Shown in pieces: positions 1-8,134 of a stretch of DNA of 64,000 bases. The stretch is from Actinomadura barringtoniae (GTDB taxonomy: Bacteria; Actinomycetota; Actinomycetes; Streptosporangiales; Streptosporangiaceae), in the NCBI RefSeq assembly GCF_017573505.1, contig NZ_JAGEOJ010000002.1:62001-126000 (forward strand), read 5' to 3'. The stretch's first letter is position 1; the number at the start of each line of letters is the position of its first letter. The notes beneath the pieces were generated by a model. That model saw only the letters and a list, made by a program, of their open reading frames with translations, ran no database searches and was not told the DNA's origin. The position numbers and the translations under genes were made by a program.

Positions 1-524
1 ATCAGCCCGACGAGGACGATGAGCATCAAGAGGCCCGCGGGCGGGCCGAGCCATGAGGCCCAGCTCTCCTTCCATCCGCGCAGCGGCGAGTGCTCGTTGG
101 TGAAGCCCCTCCAGTTCACGATCGGGAGGAGCATCAGCGCGGCGGCGAACGGCGGGATCGCCAGGCTGAACGCGGCGATCACCACGCCGGCGTGCAGGTG
201 GATGGCGAACCAGGCGCCGGTACGGGTCCTGGACTCCCAGGAGGCCGACGGGAGCGGGTTCAGGTCGCTGCTGGAGCCGCGCAGGAGCTCGCGTGCCGCC
301 GCGCCCTCCAGCGGCCGTACGGTCGGGACGAGGCCGGTCACGAACGCGCCGGCGATCGGCAGGACGATGACGAACAGGCCCGTCAGCAGGCCGTTGGGGA
401 ACAGGTTCGGGACCGTGACCATGCCCAGGAACCAGTACGGCATGAGCAGCGCGCCGCCGACGACCAGGTAGGACCACCGCTGCCAGGTGGTCTTGCTGAT
501 CAGCAGGCGCAGAATCTTGGGCAC
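1..524 (-). CDS. membrane sensor-domain protein, C-terminal part outside the window
   Basis: The minus strand is open from a GTG at 524 to the window edge, about 174 residues. An in-frame stop lies just upstream, so GTG is the only plausible start. The N-terminus holds a Trp-rich amphipathic stretch, two hydrophobic segments (near residues 15-35 and 40-60), a loop containing WESRTRTGAWFAIHLHAG, and further hydrophobic segments after it. Paired membrane hairpins with a W..R.RT..W...H motif recall the putative sensor domain found at the N-terminus of many actinobacterial histidine kinases. The kinase part would lie outside the window, so this identity is inference. It reads the same way as the copper genes, 95 bases downstream of copD-ctaG. 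It could also be an unrelated integral membrane protein. Confidence 0.5.
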   Translation of the reverse strand, partial: MPKILRLLISKTTWQRWSYLVVGGALLMPYWFLGMVTVPNLFPNGLLTGLFVIVLPIAGAFVTGLVPTVRPLEGAAARELLRGSSSDLNPLPSASWESRTRTGAWFAIHLHAGVVIAAFSLAIPPFAAALMLLPIVNWRGFTNEHSPLRGWKESWASWLGPPAGLLMLIVLVGL

Positions 525-619
525 ATCCCGATAATCCCAGACCGCCCCTGGTCAGGGCTCCCTCGCAGGTCCGGAACCTCTCCCCCGTTCGGGTGAGATC
601 GGCTCGGCCGGCGCCGAGA

Positions 620-2635
620 TCAGCTCGGGCGGCTCTTCTCGTCCCGTTCGGCGAGCTTGGCCAGCCGCGCGTTGTAGGCCGACAGCTCGTCCTCCTCCTG
701 CCGAGCTTCGGCGGCGTCGGCCTTGCGGTCCTCGCGCTTGGCCAGGCGCTGGTCGTCCAGGAACCACTGACAGGCCAGCACGATCAGCACGATGAACGTG
801 GGGATCTCGCCGAACGCCCAGGCGATGGCGCCGCCGGTGTGCTGGTCCTTCAGGATCGAGGTCCCCCAGGGCGGCAGCACGGCCCGGTACCAGCCCTCCG
901 CGATCGGCTGGCTCATGTTCATCAGGGCGATGCCGAAGAACGCGTGGAACGGCATCGTGACGAACAGCAGCAGGATCCGCGCCGGGTACGGGAGCTTCTT
1001 CGGCGCCGGGTCGACGCCGATCAGCACCCAGAAGAACAGGCTCCCCGACAGCAGGAAGTGCAGCATCATCGCGATGTGCCCGAGGTGGTTGCGCATCGCG
1101 GACTCGAACAGCGGCGTGAAGTACAGCACGAACGTGCTGGCCACGAAGATGATCGTCGCGACCGCCGGGTGGGCGATGACCGCCAGCGTCCGGCTGTGCA
1201 GGGTCGCGGTCAGCCACTCGCGCGGCCCGCGGTCGCCGCGGATCTTGGCGGGCTTCAGCGCCCGCAGCGCCAGCGTCACCGGCGCGCCCATCACCAGGAA
1301 GATCGGCGACAGCATGGACAGCACCATGTGCTGGACCATGTGGACGCTGAACAGGATCGGCGCGTAGCGGGCGACGCCGGTCTCGGTCACCGCGACGATC
1401 GTGAGCAGGCCGAAGAACCAGGCGGCGGTCCGCCCGGCCGACCAGGAGTCGCCGCGCCGCCGCAGCCGGACGACCCCGGCGATGTAGAGGCCGGCGAGCG
1501 CGACCACGAGGGCGGCGAAGAAGAGGTCGAACGTCCACAGCGACGCCAGCCGCGCGGGCGTGATCTTGGCGGGCAGGTCGAAGCCGATCAGGCCCTTGAT
1601 CGGCGATTCCTCGGTGGTGGGCGGCGGCGGGGCGGTCCGGGCCAGCGCGACCGCCAGGCCCATCGTGGCTGCCATCACGGCCACCTCGACCGTCGCCAGC
1701 CGGGCGAAGGCCAGCGGCTTGCGCTCGGCGACCGCCGGGAGCGTCCGCTCGCGGTGCATCCAGCCGAACCAGCCCAGGATGCCGAACGCGACGATCTTGC
1801 CGAGGGCCAGCCGCCCGTAGTCGGTGTTGACCAGCTCGGCCGGGTCGGGCAGCCGGGAGATCACGTTCACCAGGCCGCTGGCGCCGACGATGATGTAGCA
1901 CCACAGCGCCATCCGGCTGAACCGGCTCGCCATGATGTCCAGCCGGCCCTTGCCGAGCGAGGCGTGCACGACCAGCATGGCCAGCCCGCCGACCCACGGC
2001 GCGACGGCGGCGACGTGCAGGGCGACGCCGGTGACGGCGACGGAGTGGTTGGCGGCCGAGGCCGAGTGCCCGGTGAGCGGCGCGGGCAGCAGCGCGATGC
2101 CCGCCATCACCATGAGCCCGAACGCCGCGCCCGGCGTGGTGGTCGTACGGGCGAGCAGCGCGACCACGACCGCGAGCAGGACGACCAGCATCAGCGCGGT
2201 GCCCTGCGGCAGCTGCCCGACGTAGCTGCTCAGCTCGCTGCCGGTGATGATGTCGCTGACCGGCTGCCCGAGCACGTCGGCGACCGTGTAGACCAGGGTG
2301 GCCGCCGCGGCGGCGGCCCAGGCGGCGGCGCACCAGGAGGCGGCCCGCAGGTAGCCGATCGCGTCGTCGGACAGCCGCAGGGCGTTCTTGCCGCCCTCGA
2401 TCGGCAGCAGCACGACGGCGGCCAGCAGCGCCCCGACCGTGACCGCGCCGCCGAGGTCCATCAGCATCCGGGAGATCGGCAGTCCCCACCGGGTCACGAC
2501 CCCGGCGTCACCGAGCCCGGGGATGACCTTCTCGGCGACGGCTCCGCCGAGCACCAGCCCGGCGACCAGCATGGCGACCGAGGCCGCGACGGCCAGTGCC
2601 GCCGTGCGCAGTACGGCCAGCGTGCCCTTATTCAC
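620..2635 (-). CDS. fused CopD / CtaG-type copper membrane protein
   Basis: 671 residues from a GTG start, an integral membrane protein throughout. The N-terminal half (about residues 1-330) resembles the CopD/PcoD copper-resistance domain (YcnJ-like). The C-terminal half (about 370-640) resembles the caa3-type CtaG cytochrome c oxidase assembly domain, with the His-rich membrane segment SVHMVQHMVLSMLSP. CopD-CtaG fusions are common in actinobacteria and are thought to pass copper across the membrane towards cytochrome oxidase; family knowledge supports copper handling, not a proven step. The tail after the last membrane segment is charged and rich in Ala, Glu and Lys. It starts 12 bases after copC ends, so the two are almost certainly co-transcribed. 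Confidence 0.85.
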   Translation of the reverse strand: MNKGTLAVLRTAALAVAASVAMLVAGLVLGGAVAEKVIPGLGDAGVVTRWGLPISRMLMDLGGAVTVGALLAAVVLLPIEGGKNALRLSDDAIGYLRAASWCAAAWAAAAAATLVYTVADVLGQPVSDIITGSELSSYVGQLPQGTALMLVVLLAVVVALLARTTTTPGAAFGLMVMAGIALLPAPLTGHSASAANHSVAVTGVALHVAAVAPWVGGLAMLVVHASLGKGRLDIMASRFSRMALWCYIIVGASGLVNVISRLPDPAELVNTDYGRLALGKIVAFGILGWFGWMHRERTLPAVAERKPLAFARLATVEVAVMAATMGLAVALARTAPPPPTTEESPIKGLIGFDLPAKITPARLASLWTFDLFFAALVVALAGLYIAGVVRLRRRGDSWSAGRTAAWFFGLLTIVAVTETGVARYAPILFSVHMVQHMVLSMLSPIFLVMGAPVTLALRALKPAKIRGDRGPREWLTATLHSRTLAVIAHPAVATIIFVASTFVLYFTPLFESAMRNHLGHIAMMLHFLLSGSLFFWVLIGVDPAPKKLPYPARILLLFVTMPFHAFFGIALMNMSQPIAEGWYRAVLPPWGTSILKDQHTGGAIAWAFGEIPTFIVLIVLACQWFLDDQRLAKREDRKADAAEARQEEDELSAYNARLAKLAERDEKSRPS

Positions 2636-2647
2636 CGCAGTTCACCG

Positions 2648-3247
2648 TCACTTACCGCCGGATGCCGGCCCGTGCTTGCGCTTGGCCCGCCACACGATGC
2701 CGAGCCCGATTCCGATCCCGATCAGCAGGCCGACCACGATGATCACCCAGGTCGCGCCGCCGGAGGAAGAGGAGGAGGACTTCTCCGCCGCAGGCGAGGC
2801 CTTGACGACGTCGGTCGCGGTCGCCGCGGGCGCCGAAGCGGAAGCCGGTGACGAGGCCGACGCGGCCGGGGACTCGGTCGCGGCCACCACGAACTTCAGG
2901 TCGTCGCCCGTGATCCGGTGACCGTCCTCGCCCACCACCGCGTACTTCACCGTGTAGTTCCCGGCGGGGAGGGCGCCGTCGAGCGCCTGGGTCACCTTGG
3001 TGCCCGAGTGCTCGGCCTTGCCCTTCTGGAAGTCGTGGTTCTTCTCGTCGACGACCGCCACCTCGGCGAAGCCGATCTTGTCGCTGAACACCAGCTCGAC
3101 CTTGCCGACCGGGGGCGTCGTCGCGTCCTTGCCCGGGTTGCTGCTGACCAGCCGGGTGTGCGCGAGCGCGGGCGCGGCGAAGACTGCGCCGAGCGCGACG
3201 AGCAGGGCGGTGACGACGCCGAGACGCCGGATCGATTGGATCATCAT
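2648..3247 (-). CDS. CopC-domain copper-binding exported protein
   Basis: 199 residues: a signal peptide (cleavage expected after ...APALA, residue 29), a CopC beta-barrel domain (about 30-125), an Ala/Ser-rich linker and one C-terminal membrane segment with a basic end, so it is anchored outside the membrane. The mature protein would begin with His30, the usual N-terminal Cu(II) ligand of CopC/YobA proteins. A conserved EDGH motif follows near residue 112. It heads the copC / copD-ctaG pair. In the family, CopC binds Cu(II) outside the cell and CopD moves it inward. The ATG at 3247 was taken; it is doubled (MM), so the exact first residue is uncertain by one. Confidence 0.88.
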   Translation of the reverse strand: MMIQSIRRLGVVTALLVALGAVFAAPALAHTRLVSSNPGKDATTPPVGKVELVFSDKIGFAEVAVVDEKNHDFQKGKAEHSGTKVTQALDGALPAGNYTVKYAVVGEDGHRITGDDLKFVVAATESPAASASSPASASAPAATATDVVKASPAAEKSSSSSSGGATWVIIVVGLLIGIGIGLGIVWRAKRKHGPASGGK

Positions 3248-3326
3248 GCGGGGCCGGGATTCTCCAGGGTGTGCGGAACGGGGCCTCCATCACCCTACTG
3301 ACGCTTTCCCGTGGCCGTGTCGCGGG

Positions 3327-4937
3327 TCAATAAAGGACGTGGGCGCGCCCGTTCGCGGTGAATTCGGCCTTGAGCGCTTCGGCCGCCGAGGCGTCCAGCC
3401 GTTCGTAGGCCAGATCCCGCCCCGGACGCCGCCAGACCTGGTCTTGCGTGTCCCAGCGTTCCCGCCGCAGCGGCTTCTTGTCGACCTTGCCGGTGGCCGT
3501 CAGGGGCATCGACGGTACGACGCGGACGAAGCGCGGCGCCCATTTGGTGCCCAGGTCGGGCTGGGCCGCCAGGAACGCCGCCAGCGCGGCCGGGTCGAAG
3601 TCCCCGGCGACCTCCAGGGCGGCCATCACCTGATCGCCCGTACGGGGGTCGGGCACCGGGAAGACGGCGCACATCACGACCGGCTCCCAGCGCGCCAGAA
3701 TGCGTTCCACGGGGGCGGCGGCGAAGTTCTCGCTGTCGACCCGCAGCCAGTCGGTGCCGCGCCCGGCGAAGTAGAAGAAGCCCTTGTCGTCGCGGTAGCC
3801 GAGGTCGCCGCTCCAGTACTTGCCGTCGCGGACGCGTTCGGCGTCGGCCTCGGGGTTGTTGTAGTAGCCCTCGAACGCGGCGGCGACGTTCAGGCCGACG
3901 ATCTCGCCGATGGCCTCGTCGGGGTTGGCCAGGCCGCCGTGCTCGTCGAACCGCACGCGCGGGCACTCGGCGCCGGTCTCGGGGTCCAGAACGGCGATCT
4001 CGACGTCGGGCGGGGCGACGCCGAGCGCGTCGGGCGGGGTGTCGGGCGTCTTGCGGAGCGAGATCGCGCCCTCGCTGGAGCCGTACCCCTCGATGATGTG
4101 GCAGCCGAAGCGTTCGCCGAACCGGGCCATGTCCTGCGCGGACGCCTCGGTGCCGAAGCAGGCCTGGAGGGTGTTGCGGGCGTCGTCCTCGCCCCTTGGC
4201 GTGGCGAGGATGTAGGCCAGCGCCCGTCCCACGTAGTTGAAGTAGGTCACGCCGTACCGGCGCACGTCGGGCAGGAAGCCCGAGGCCGAGAACTTGCGCC
4301 GCAGGACGACGGTCGCCCCGGCGTGCACCGCGAAGGAGAAGTTGGCCATGACCGCGTTGCCGTGGAAGAGCGGCATGGCGACGTAGGTGACCGAGTCGCG
4401 GCCGATGCCCATCATCGCCGACATGCACGCGATGGAGGCCAGTCGTCCCTGCCCGCAGGCGACCGCCTTGGGCGCGCCCGTCGAGCCGGACGTGAAGAGC
4501 AGCAGGAGCCGGTCCTCGGGCCGTACGGGCAAGGGCTCGGCGGGCTCGGGCAGGACGTAGTCGGCGGAGTCGACGCGCAGCACCCGGTCGACGCCCAGAT
4601 CCAGGCCGTGCAGCAGCGAGGCGTGCGCGGTGTCGGTGACGATCAGCTCGCAGTCGGTGTGCCGGATGTCGGCGGCCAGCTCGGCGCCGCGACGGGTCGG
4701 GTTGATCCCCACCACCGTGGCGCCCGCGAGCGCCGCCGCGCCGATCCAGAAGACGTACTCCGGCACGTTCTCCAGCAGCACCCCGACATGGGGCCGGCCC
4801 GCGCCGAGCAGCGCGGCCCGGCGCCGGGCCGCCTCGACGACCTCGGCCCAGGTGTAGGTCTCGTCCTCGAACCGCAGGCCCACGTGATCGTCGTCGGCCC
4901 GCTCCAGCAACAGCCCCGCGAAGGTCTCGCTCGCCAC
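3327..4937 (-). CDS. acyl-CoA synthetase (AMP-forming ligase)
   Basis: 536 residues with all the hallmarks of the ANL adenylating superfamily: the P-loop-like FTSGSTGAPKAV near residue 150, the A5 motif EGYGSSEG near 290, the hinge YWSGDLGYRD near 390 and a C-terminal TATGKVDKKPL carrying the catalytic lysine. It should activate a carboxylic acid, probably a fatty or sterol-derived acid, to its CoA thioester. The overall pattern is closest to the mycobacterial FadD17/FadD1-like long-chain acyl-CoA ligases; substrate cannot be read from sequence. It is transcribed alone. The GTG start follows a purine-rich stretch, and a perfect palindrome lies 16 bases upstream, pointing to repressor control. 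Confidence 0.85.
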   Translation of the reverse strand: MASETFAGLLLERADDDHVGLRFEDETYTWAEVVEAARRRAALLGAGRPHVGVLLENVPEYVFWIGAAALAGATVVGINPTRRGAELAADIRHTDCELIVTDTAHASLLHGLDLGVDRVLRVDSADYVLPEPAEPLPVRPEDRLLLLFTSGSTGAPKAVACGQGRLASIACMSAMMGIGRDSVTYVAMPLFHGNAVMANFSFAVHAGATVVLRRKFSASGFLPDVRRYGVTYFNYVGRALAYILATPRGEDDARNTLQACFGTEASAQDMARFGERFGCHIIEGYGSSEGAISLRKTPDTPPDALGVAPPDVEIAVLDPETGAECPRVRFDEHGGLANPDEAIGEIVGLNVAAAFEGYYNNPEADAERVRDGKYWSGDLGYRDDKGFFYFAGRGTDWLRVDSENFAAAPVERILARWEPVVMCAVFPVPDPRTGDQVMAALEVAGDFDPAALAAFLAAQPDLGTKWAPRFVRVVPSMPLTATGKVDKKPLRRERWDTQDQVWRRPGRDLAYERLDASAAEALKAEFTANGRAHVLY

Positions 4938-4953
4938 CCCGCGAGGGTGTCAC

Positions 4954-4969
4954 CCAAGCGATCGCTTGG
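4954..4969. promoter_or_regulatory. perfect 16-bp palindrome upstream of the acyl-CoA ligase gene
   Basis: CCAAGCGATCGCTTGG is perfectly self-complementary and ends 16 bases before the GTG start of the acyl-CoA synthetase gene. Such palindromes in front of actinobacterial fatty-acid genes are typical TetR-family operators. No TetR gene is adjacent, so the repressor would act in trans. Confidence 0.5.
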
Positions 4970-4979
4970 TCAAGGCCCG

Positions 4980-6251
4980 TCAGCAGTCACAGCCACAGTC
5001 GCAGCAGTCGCAGTTCTCACAGCAGTTGCAGCAGTCACAGCACGAACTGTCGCAGCACGAACCGTCACAGCCGTTGTCACAGGCGCGCGTGCACCAGCAC
5101 CGGTCGCTGCAGCCCTTGCCCGCGTGCTCGCTCCAGTCGGGCTGGTAGACGCCGCAGCTGGCGCAGACGCAGGCACCCGCGATGCACGGAATCGGGAAAC
5201 CGGGACGCCCCCGCCTCCCGTTCCCGCCGTGACCACCGAACCCGCCACCGCCACCGTGACCGCCATGGCCTCCATGACCGCCGAAGCCGCCGTCCTTGCC
5301 GCTCGACATGACCCACTCGCCGCCACCCTGCGGCGGCGGACCGTACGGCCCCTGCTGCCCCTGCGGGCCATACGGGCCCTGCGGCGGCGGGCCACCCGGG
5401 TACGCGGCGAACACGGTGTCCACCGACCGGCGGACCTCGCGGCCCAGCAGCGCCCGGACGAGCCGCCGGTTCTCAAGATCCAGGTCGGCGACGGCCAGCC
5501 GCAGCCCGTGCAGCGCGTCGTCGCAGTGCCGGCGGGCCTCGGCGGGCGAGGTCCCGGTCGCCAGCAGCGGGTTGTACGCCCCGGCCTCCCGGTCCTCGGC
5601 CAGGTCCTCGACGGCGTCGATGAGGTGCGCCAGCCGCCCGAAGAAGCGGCCCGCCTCGGCGAGCGCCTCGGCGTTCTGCTCCTTGGCCGCCAGGACGGCG
5701 GTGTGCGCGAAGACGGCCGCGACGGCTGTCTCGGCCGGCTCGGTCAGCTCCAGCAGGCCGAGCCCGCCGGCAGCCTCCAGCTCGGGCTGGCGCGCCACCG
5801 CGTCCCGCAGCACGCGCGGGTCGAAGCCGACCTTGGCGCCCGTACGGGATCCGGCCGAGTCCCAGCGCTCGGCCATCCGCCCGGCCGCGGCGGCCACCAG
5901 CCGCCGGCCGTACGGCCCGTCGCCGTCGGAGACGTGGTCGCGGGTCTTACCCGCCGCGAGCAGCAGCGAGGCGGCCGCGGCGAGCTGGGCGCCCTGCGCG
6001 CGGGCGTCGACGACCTGCGCCGGCTTCATCCCGCGCAGCGCGCACGGCCCGGCCTTGCGGCGCGGCGACAGCTCCGGGCTCTGGGCCTCGACCAGGACCG
6101 AGACCAGCAGCCCGTCGTAGTTGGTCACCAGGCGCGCCGCGTGCCCGTGCTCGGCGCGCAGCGTCAGGCAGAGCCCGCACAGGTGCGCCAGCCAGTCCTC
6201 GAACAGCGACCCGCACAGGACATGACGGCATGGCCGTACGACACCGAACAC
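4980..6251 (-). CDS. DUF5685 family protein with a Gly/His-rich linker and extremely Cys-rich tail
   Basis: 423 residues from a GTG start (purine-rich site GAGAGGCGAG upstream). Residues 1-280 match the actinobacterial DUF5685 family: an N-terminal MFGVVRPCRH...LAHLCGLCLTL motif with paired Cys, then a long helical domain. A Pro/Gly/Gln linker (about 285-310) and a Gly/His repeat region (about 322-345, GGHGGHGGHGG) lead to a final 70 residues holding 23 cysteines, many as CC or CDC pairs. No signal peptide or membrane segment is visible, so it is probably cytoplasmic. Function is unknown; the Cys and His density suggests metal binding or storage, which is inference. It is followed by the ligase gene on the same strand, with the palindrome between them. 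Confidence 0.8.
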   Translation of the reverse strand: MFGVVRPCRHVLCGSLFEDWLAHLCGLCLTLRAEHGHAARLVTNYDGLLVSVLVEAQSPELSPRRKAGPCALRGMKPAQVVDARAQGAQLAAAASLLLAAGKTRDHVSDGDGPYGRRLVAAAAGRMAERWDSAGSRTGAKVGFDPRVLRDAVARQPELEAAGGLGLLELTEPAETAVAAVFAHTAVLAAKEQNAEALAEAGRFFGRLAHLIDAVEDLAEDREAGAYNPLLATGTSPAEARRHCDDALHGLRLAVADLDLENRRLVRALLGREVRRSVDTVFAAYPGGPPPQGPYGPQGQQGPYGPPPQGGGEWVMSSGKDGGFGGHGGHGGHGGGGGFGGHGGNGRRGRPGFPIPCIAGACVCASCGVYQPDWSEHAGKGCSDRCWCTRACDNGCDGSCCDSSCCDCCNCCENCDCCDCGCDC

Positions 6252-6322
6252 TCAGCCACTCGCCTCTCAGCTTCTCTCGAGGGGGGACGACCCCCCACGC
6301 CCCCCGGCCGACTTCGTCGGAC

Positions 6323-7636
6323 TCATACGCCGGCGCAGGTGAGGGCGCGACGGTAGGCGGCCAGCCGGGGCTCTTCGGCGGCTCCGGTCTCGGCGAGCAG
6401 CTCGGCGAGGTCGAACCAGGCCTGGGCGGCCTCCCTGGTGGACTCCATGTCCTCCAGGTGGGTGGCGGCCCGGGTGAGGACGTCCACGGCCCGGTCGCGG
6501 CGGCCGAGCCGTACGCAGGCCTCGCCGAGGACGGTCAGCGCGGACGCGGTGGCGCGCCGCGGCGAGTCGCCGAGCAGGTCGAGGGCGGCCTCGGCCAGGT
6601 CCACCGCCTCGCCGGGACGGCCGACGGCGGTCTCGGCGCGGGCCAGCTCGGTGAGGCACCAGGCGACGTCGATCTCGCCGGCGGCGCTGGTGTTGATCTC
6701 GTCGCGGACGCGGCCGAGCAGCTCGCGGGCCTGGCTCGCCTGGTCGGGGCGGGCGCGCAGCAGCAGCCCGGCGTAGGCGATGCGCAGGCGGTGCACGTTG
6801 CGGGGGTCGGTCGCCGGGCCGACGGCCTCCTCGCCCGCGAGCGCCAGCGCGCGCTCGGCGAGCGTGACGCCCTCCTCGTACTCGCCGCGCACCTCGGCCA
6901 CGTAGGCGGCCTCCCAGTAGGCGGCCATGCGGGCGCGCGGGCTGCCGATGCGCTCGGAACGTTCGATCAGCTGGTCGGCGAGCTGGCGGGCGCGCACCAG
7001 GTCGCCGCGTTCGATGAACGCGGCCAGCAGCGCGGCGCCCAGGTGGACGGCGGCGTCGGTCGAGTCGGCGCCGATCGCGATGAGGTGCCGCAGCGCCTCC
7101 TCGGCGACCTGCACGCTGGCGCTGATGTCGCCGCGCTCGCGCAGGCAGCGGCTGAGCGCGACGTGCACCTTGGACCAGTGGTCCAGGTCGCCGTCGGCGG
7201 AGGCCTCGGCGGTGAGGTCGCGCAGCCCGGCGATCGCCTCCTCCAGCTCGCCGGCCGCCTCCAGGGCCAGGGCGTGGCCCCAGCGCGCCTGGTGCAGCAT
7301 GTCGGGCAGCGCGACGGCGTCGGCGTTGGCCAGCACGTCGGCGAACCGGGCGCGGGCCTCGGCGGCGGCGCCGTTCTGCAACGCGATCTCGGCGTAGTCC
7401 AGCGTGACGCGCAGCTCGTCGACCACGTCCTCGCTGACCCCGCTGACCAGGTAGGTCGGCGAGCAGCTGAGCTTGGCGGCCAGCAGCTCGATGACGCTCG
7501 GCGCGGGCACCCGCTTGTCGCTCTCGATCAGCGAGATGTAGCTGTCGGACAGCTCCGGAAAGGCCAGCTGGGCCTGGCTGACGCCCTGCCTGATGCGCAG
7601 GGCCCGGATGCGCTGCCCCAGTGTCTCCCGATCCAT
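6323..7636 (-). CDS. XRE-type helix-turn-helix regulator with TPR repeats
   Basis: 437 residues. Residues 5-65 form a Cro/CI-type helix-turn-helix (GQRIRALRIRQGVSQAQLA...DSYISLIES). The remaining 370 residues are Ala/Leu-rich helical hairpins consistent with about eight tetratricopeptide repeats, as in actinobacterial regulators whose TPR part senses a peptide or partner protein. It starts 29 bases after the end of the PucR-like fragment and runs in the same direction, so the two may share a transcript. Target and signal are unknown. There is no export signal. Confidence 0.85.
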   Translation of the reverse strand: MDRETLGQRIRALRIRQGVSQAQLAFPELSDSYISLIESDKRVPAPSVIELLAAKLSCSPTYLVSGVSEDVVDELRVTLDYAEIALQNGAAAEARARFADVLANADAVALPDMLHQARWGHALALEAAGELEEAIAGLRDLTAEASADGDLDHWSKVHVALSRCLRERGDISASVQVAEEALRHLIAIGADSTDAAVHLGAALLAAFIERGDLVRARQLADQLIERSERIGSPRARMAAYWEAAYVAEVRGEYEEGVTLAERALALAGEEAVGPATDPRNVHRLRIAYAGLLLRARPDQASQARELLGRVRDEINTSAAGEIDVAWCLTELARAETAVGRPGEAVDLAEAALDLLGDSPRRATASALTVLGEACVRLGRRDRAVDVLTRAATHLEDMESTREAAQAWFDLAELLAETGAAEEPRLAAYRRALTCAGV

Positions 7637-7665
7637 CGTGTGACCACCTACCGCCTACGCCGTTC

Positions 7666-7995
7666 TCACCGCTGCGTCGCGCGCAGGGCGAGGAAGAAAT
7701 CGACCCGATCTTCCAGTGTGCCCAAATCCCGACCCGTAAGTTCCTCGATTCGCCTGATCCGGTACCGAAGCGTGTTCACATGGACATGCAATCGGGTTGC
7801 GGTCCGGCTCCAGGAACCCGAACAGGCGAGGAACATCTCGAGAGTATGGACCAGATCGGCGCGCTTGTCCGAGTCGTACTCCTCCAGCGCACCGAGCATG
7901 CGATCGCGGAACGACCAGCGCATCCGCTCGGGCACCGAGGCCAGGAGCAGCGCATACGAGTCCACCTCGCCCGCCAACTCTCGCATTCGCACCAA
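7666..7995 (-). CDS. PucR/CdaR C-terminal helix-turn-helix domain, standing alone
   Basis: 109 residues corresponding only to the C-terminal HTH_30 domain of PucR-type regulators: LVHTLEMFLACSGSWSRTAT..., then HVHVNTLRYRIRRIEELTG near residue 75. An in-frame TAG sits two codons before the TTG start, so the frame cannot extend further. Full-length PucR proteins have 400-500 residues; here the N-terminal sensor and GGDEF-like parts are missing and no matching sequence is seen upstream. It may be a decayed regulator or a stand-alone DNA-binding domain. It is divergent from a purine permease gene, the kind of neighbour PucR usually controls. Confidence 0.65.
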   Translation of the reverse strand: MVRMRELAGEVDSYALLLASVPERMRWSFRDRMLGALEEYDSDKRADLVHTLEMFLACSGSWSRTATRLHVHVNTLRYRIRRIEELTGRDLGTLEDRVDFFLALRATQR

Positions 7996-8070
7996 GGCAG
8001 GCTATAGCGGACGCGATCCGTCGCACCAGAAGGGGGTACCGGTTCGACCGCAACGAGTAACGGGAAGTTA

Positions 8071-8099
8071 GTCTGTGCCGACTTCACATGATCACAGAC
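8071..8099. promoter_or_regulatory. inverted repeat in front of the purine permease gene
   Basis: GTCTGTG (8071-8077) and CACAGAC (8093-8099) form a 7-bp inverted repeat with a 15-base spacer. It lies between the PucR-like fragment and the divergent permease, 36 bases before the permease start. The position suits an operator; no binding protein can be assigned. Confidence 0.35.
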
Positions 8100-8134
8100 C
8101 CGCCAGGTCCTTGCCCGCACAGGGAGCGCACGCC

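Noticed and set aside
4980..5080. CAG-rich run as a satellite or CRISPR-like repeat
   Set aside because: Units vary and the run is explained by Cys/Asp codons of the DUF5685 tail on the minus strand.
2997..6356. 1119-codon plus-strand frame across the acyl-CoA ligase and DUF5685 genes
   Set aside because: Antisense to two well-supported genes; no recognisable protein features or ribosome site.
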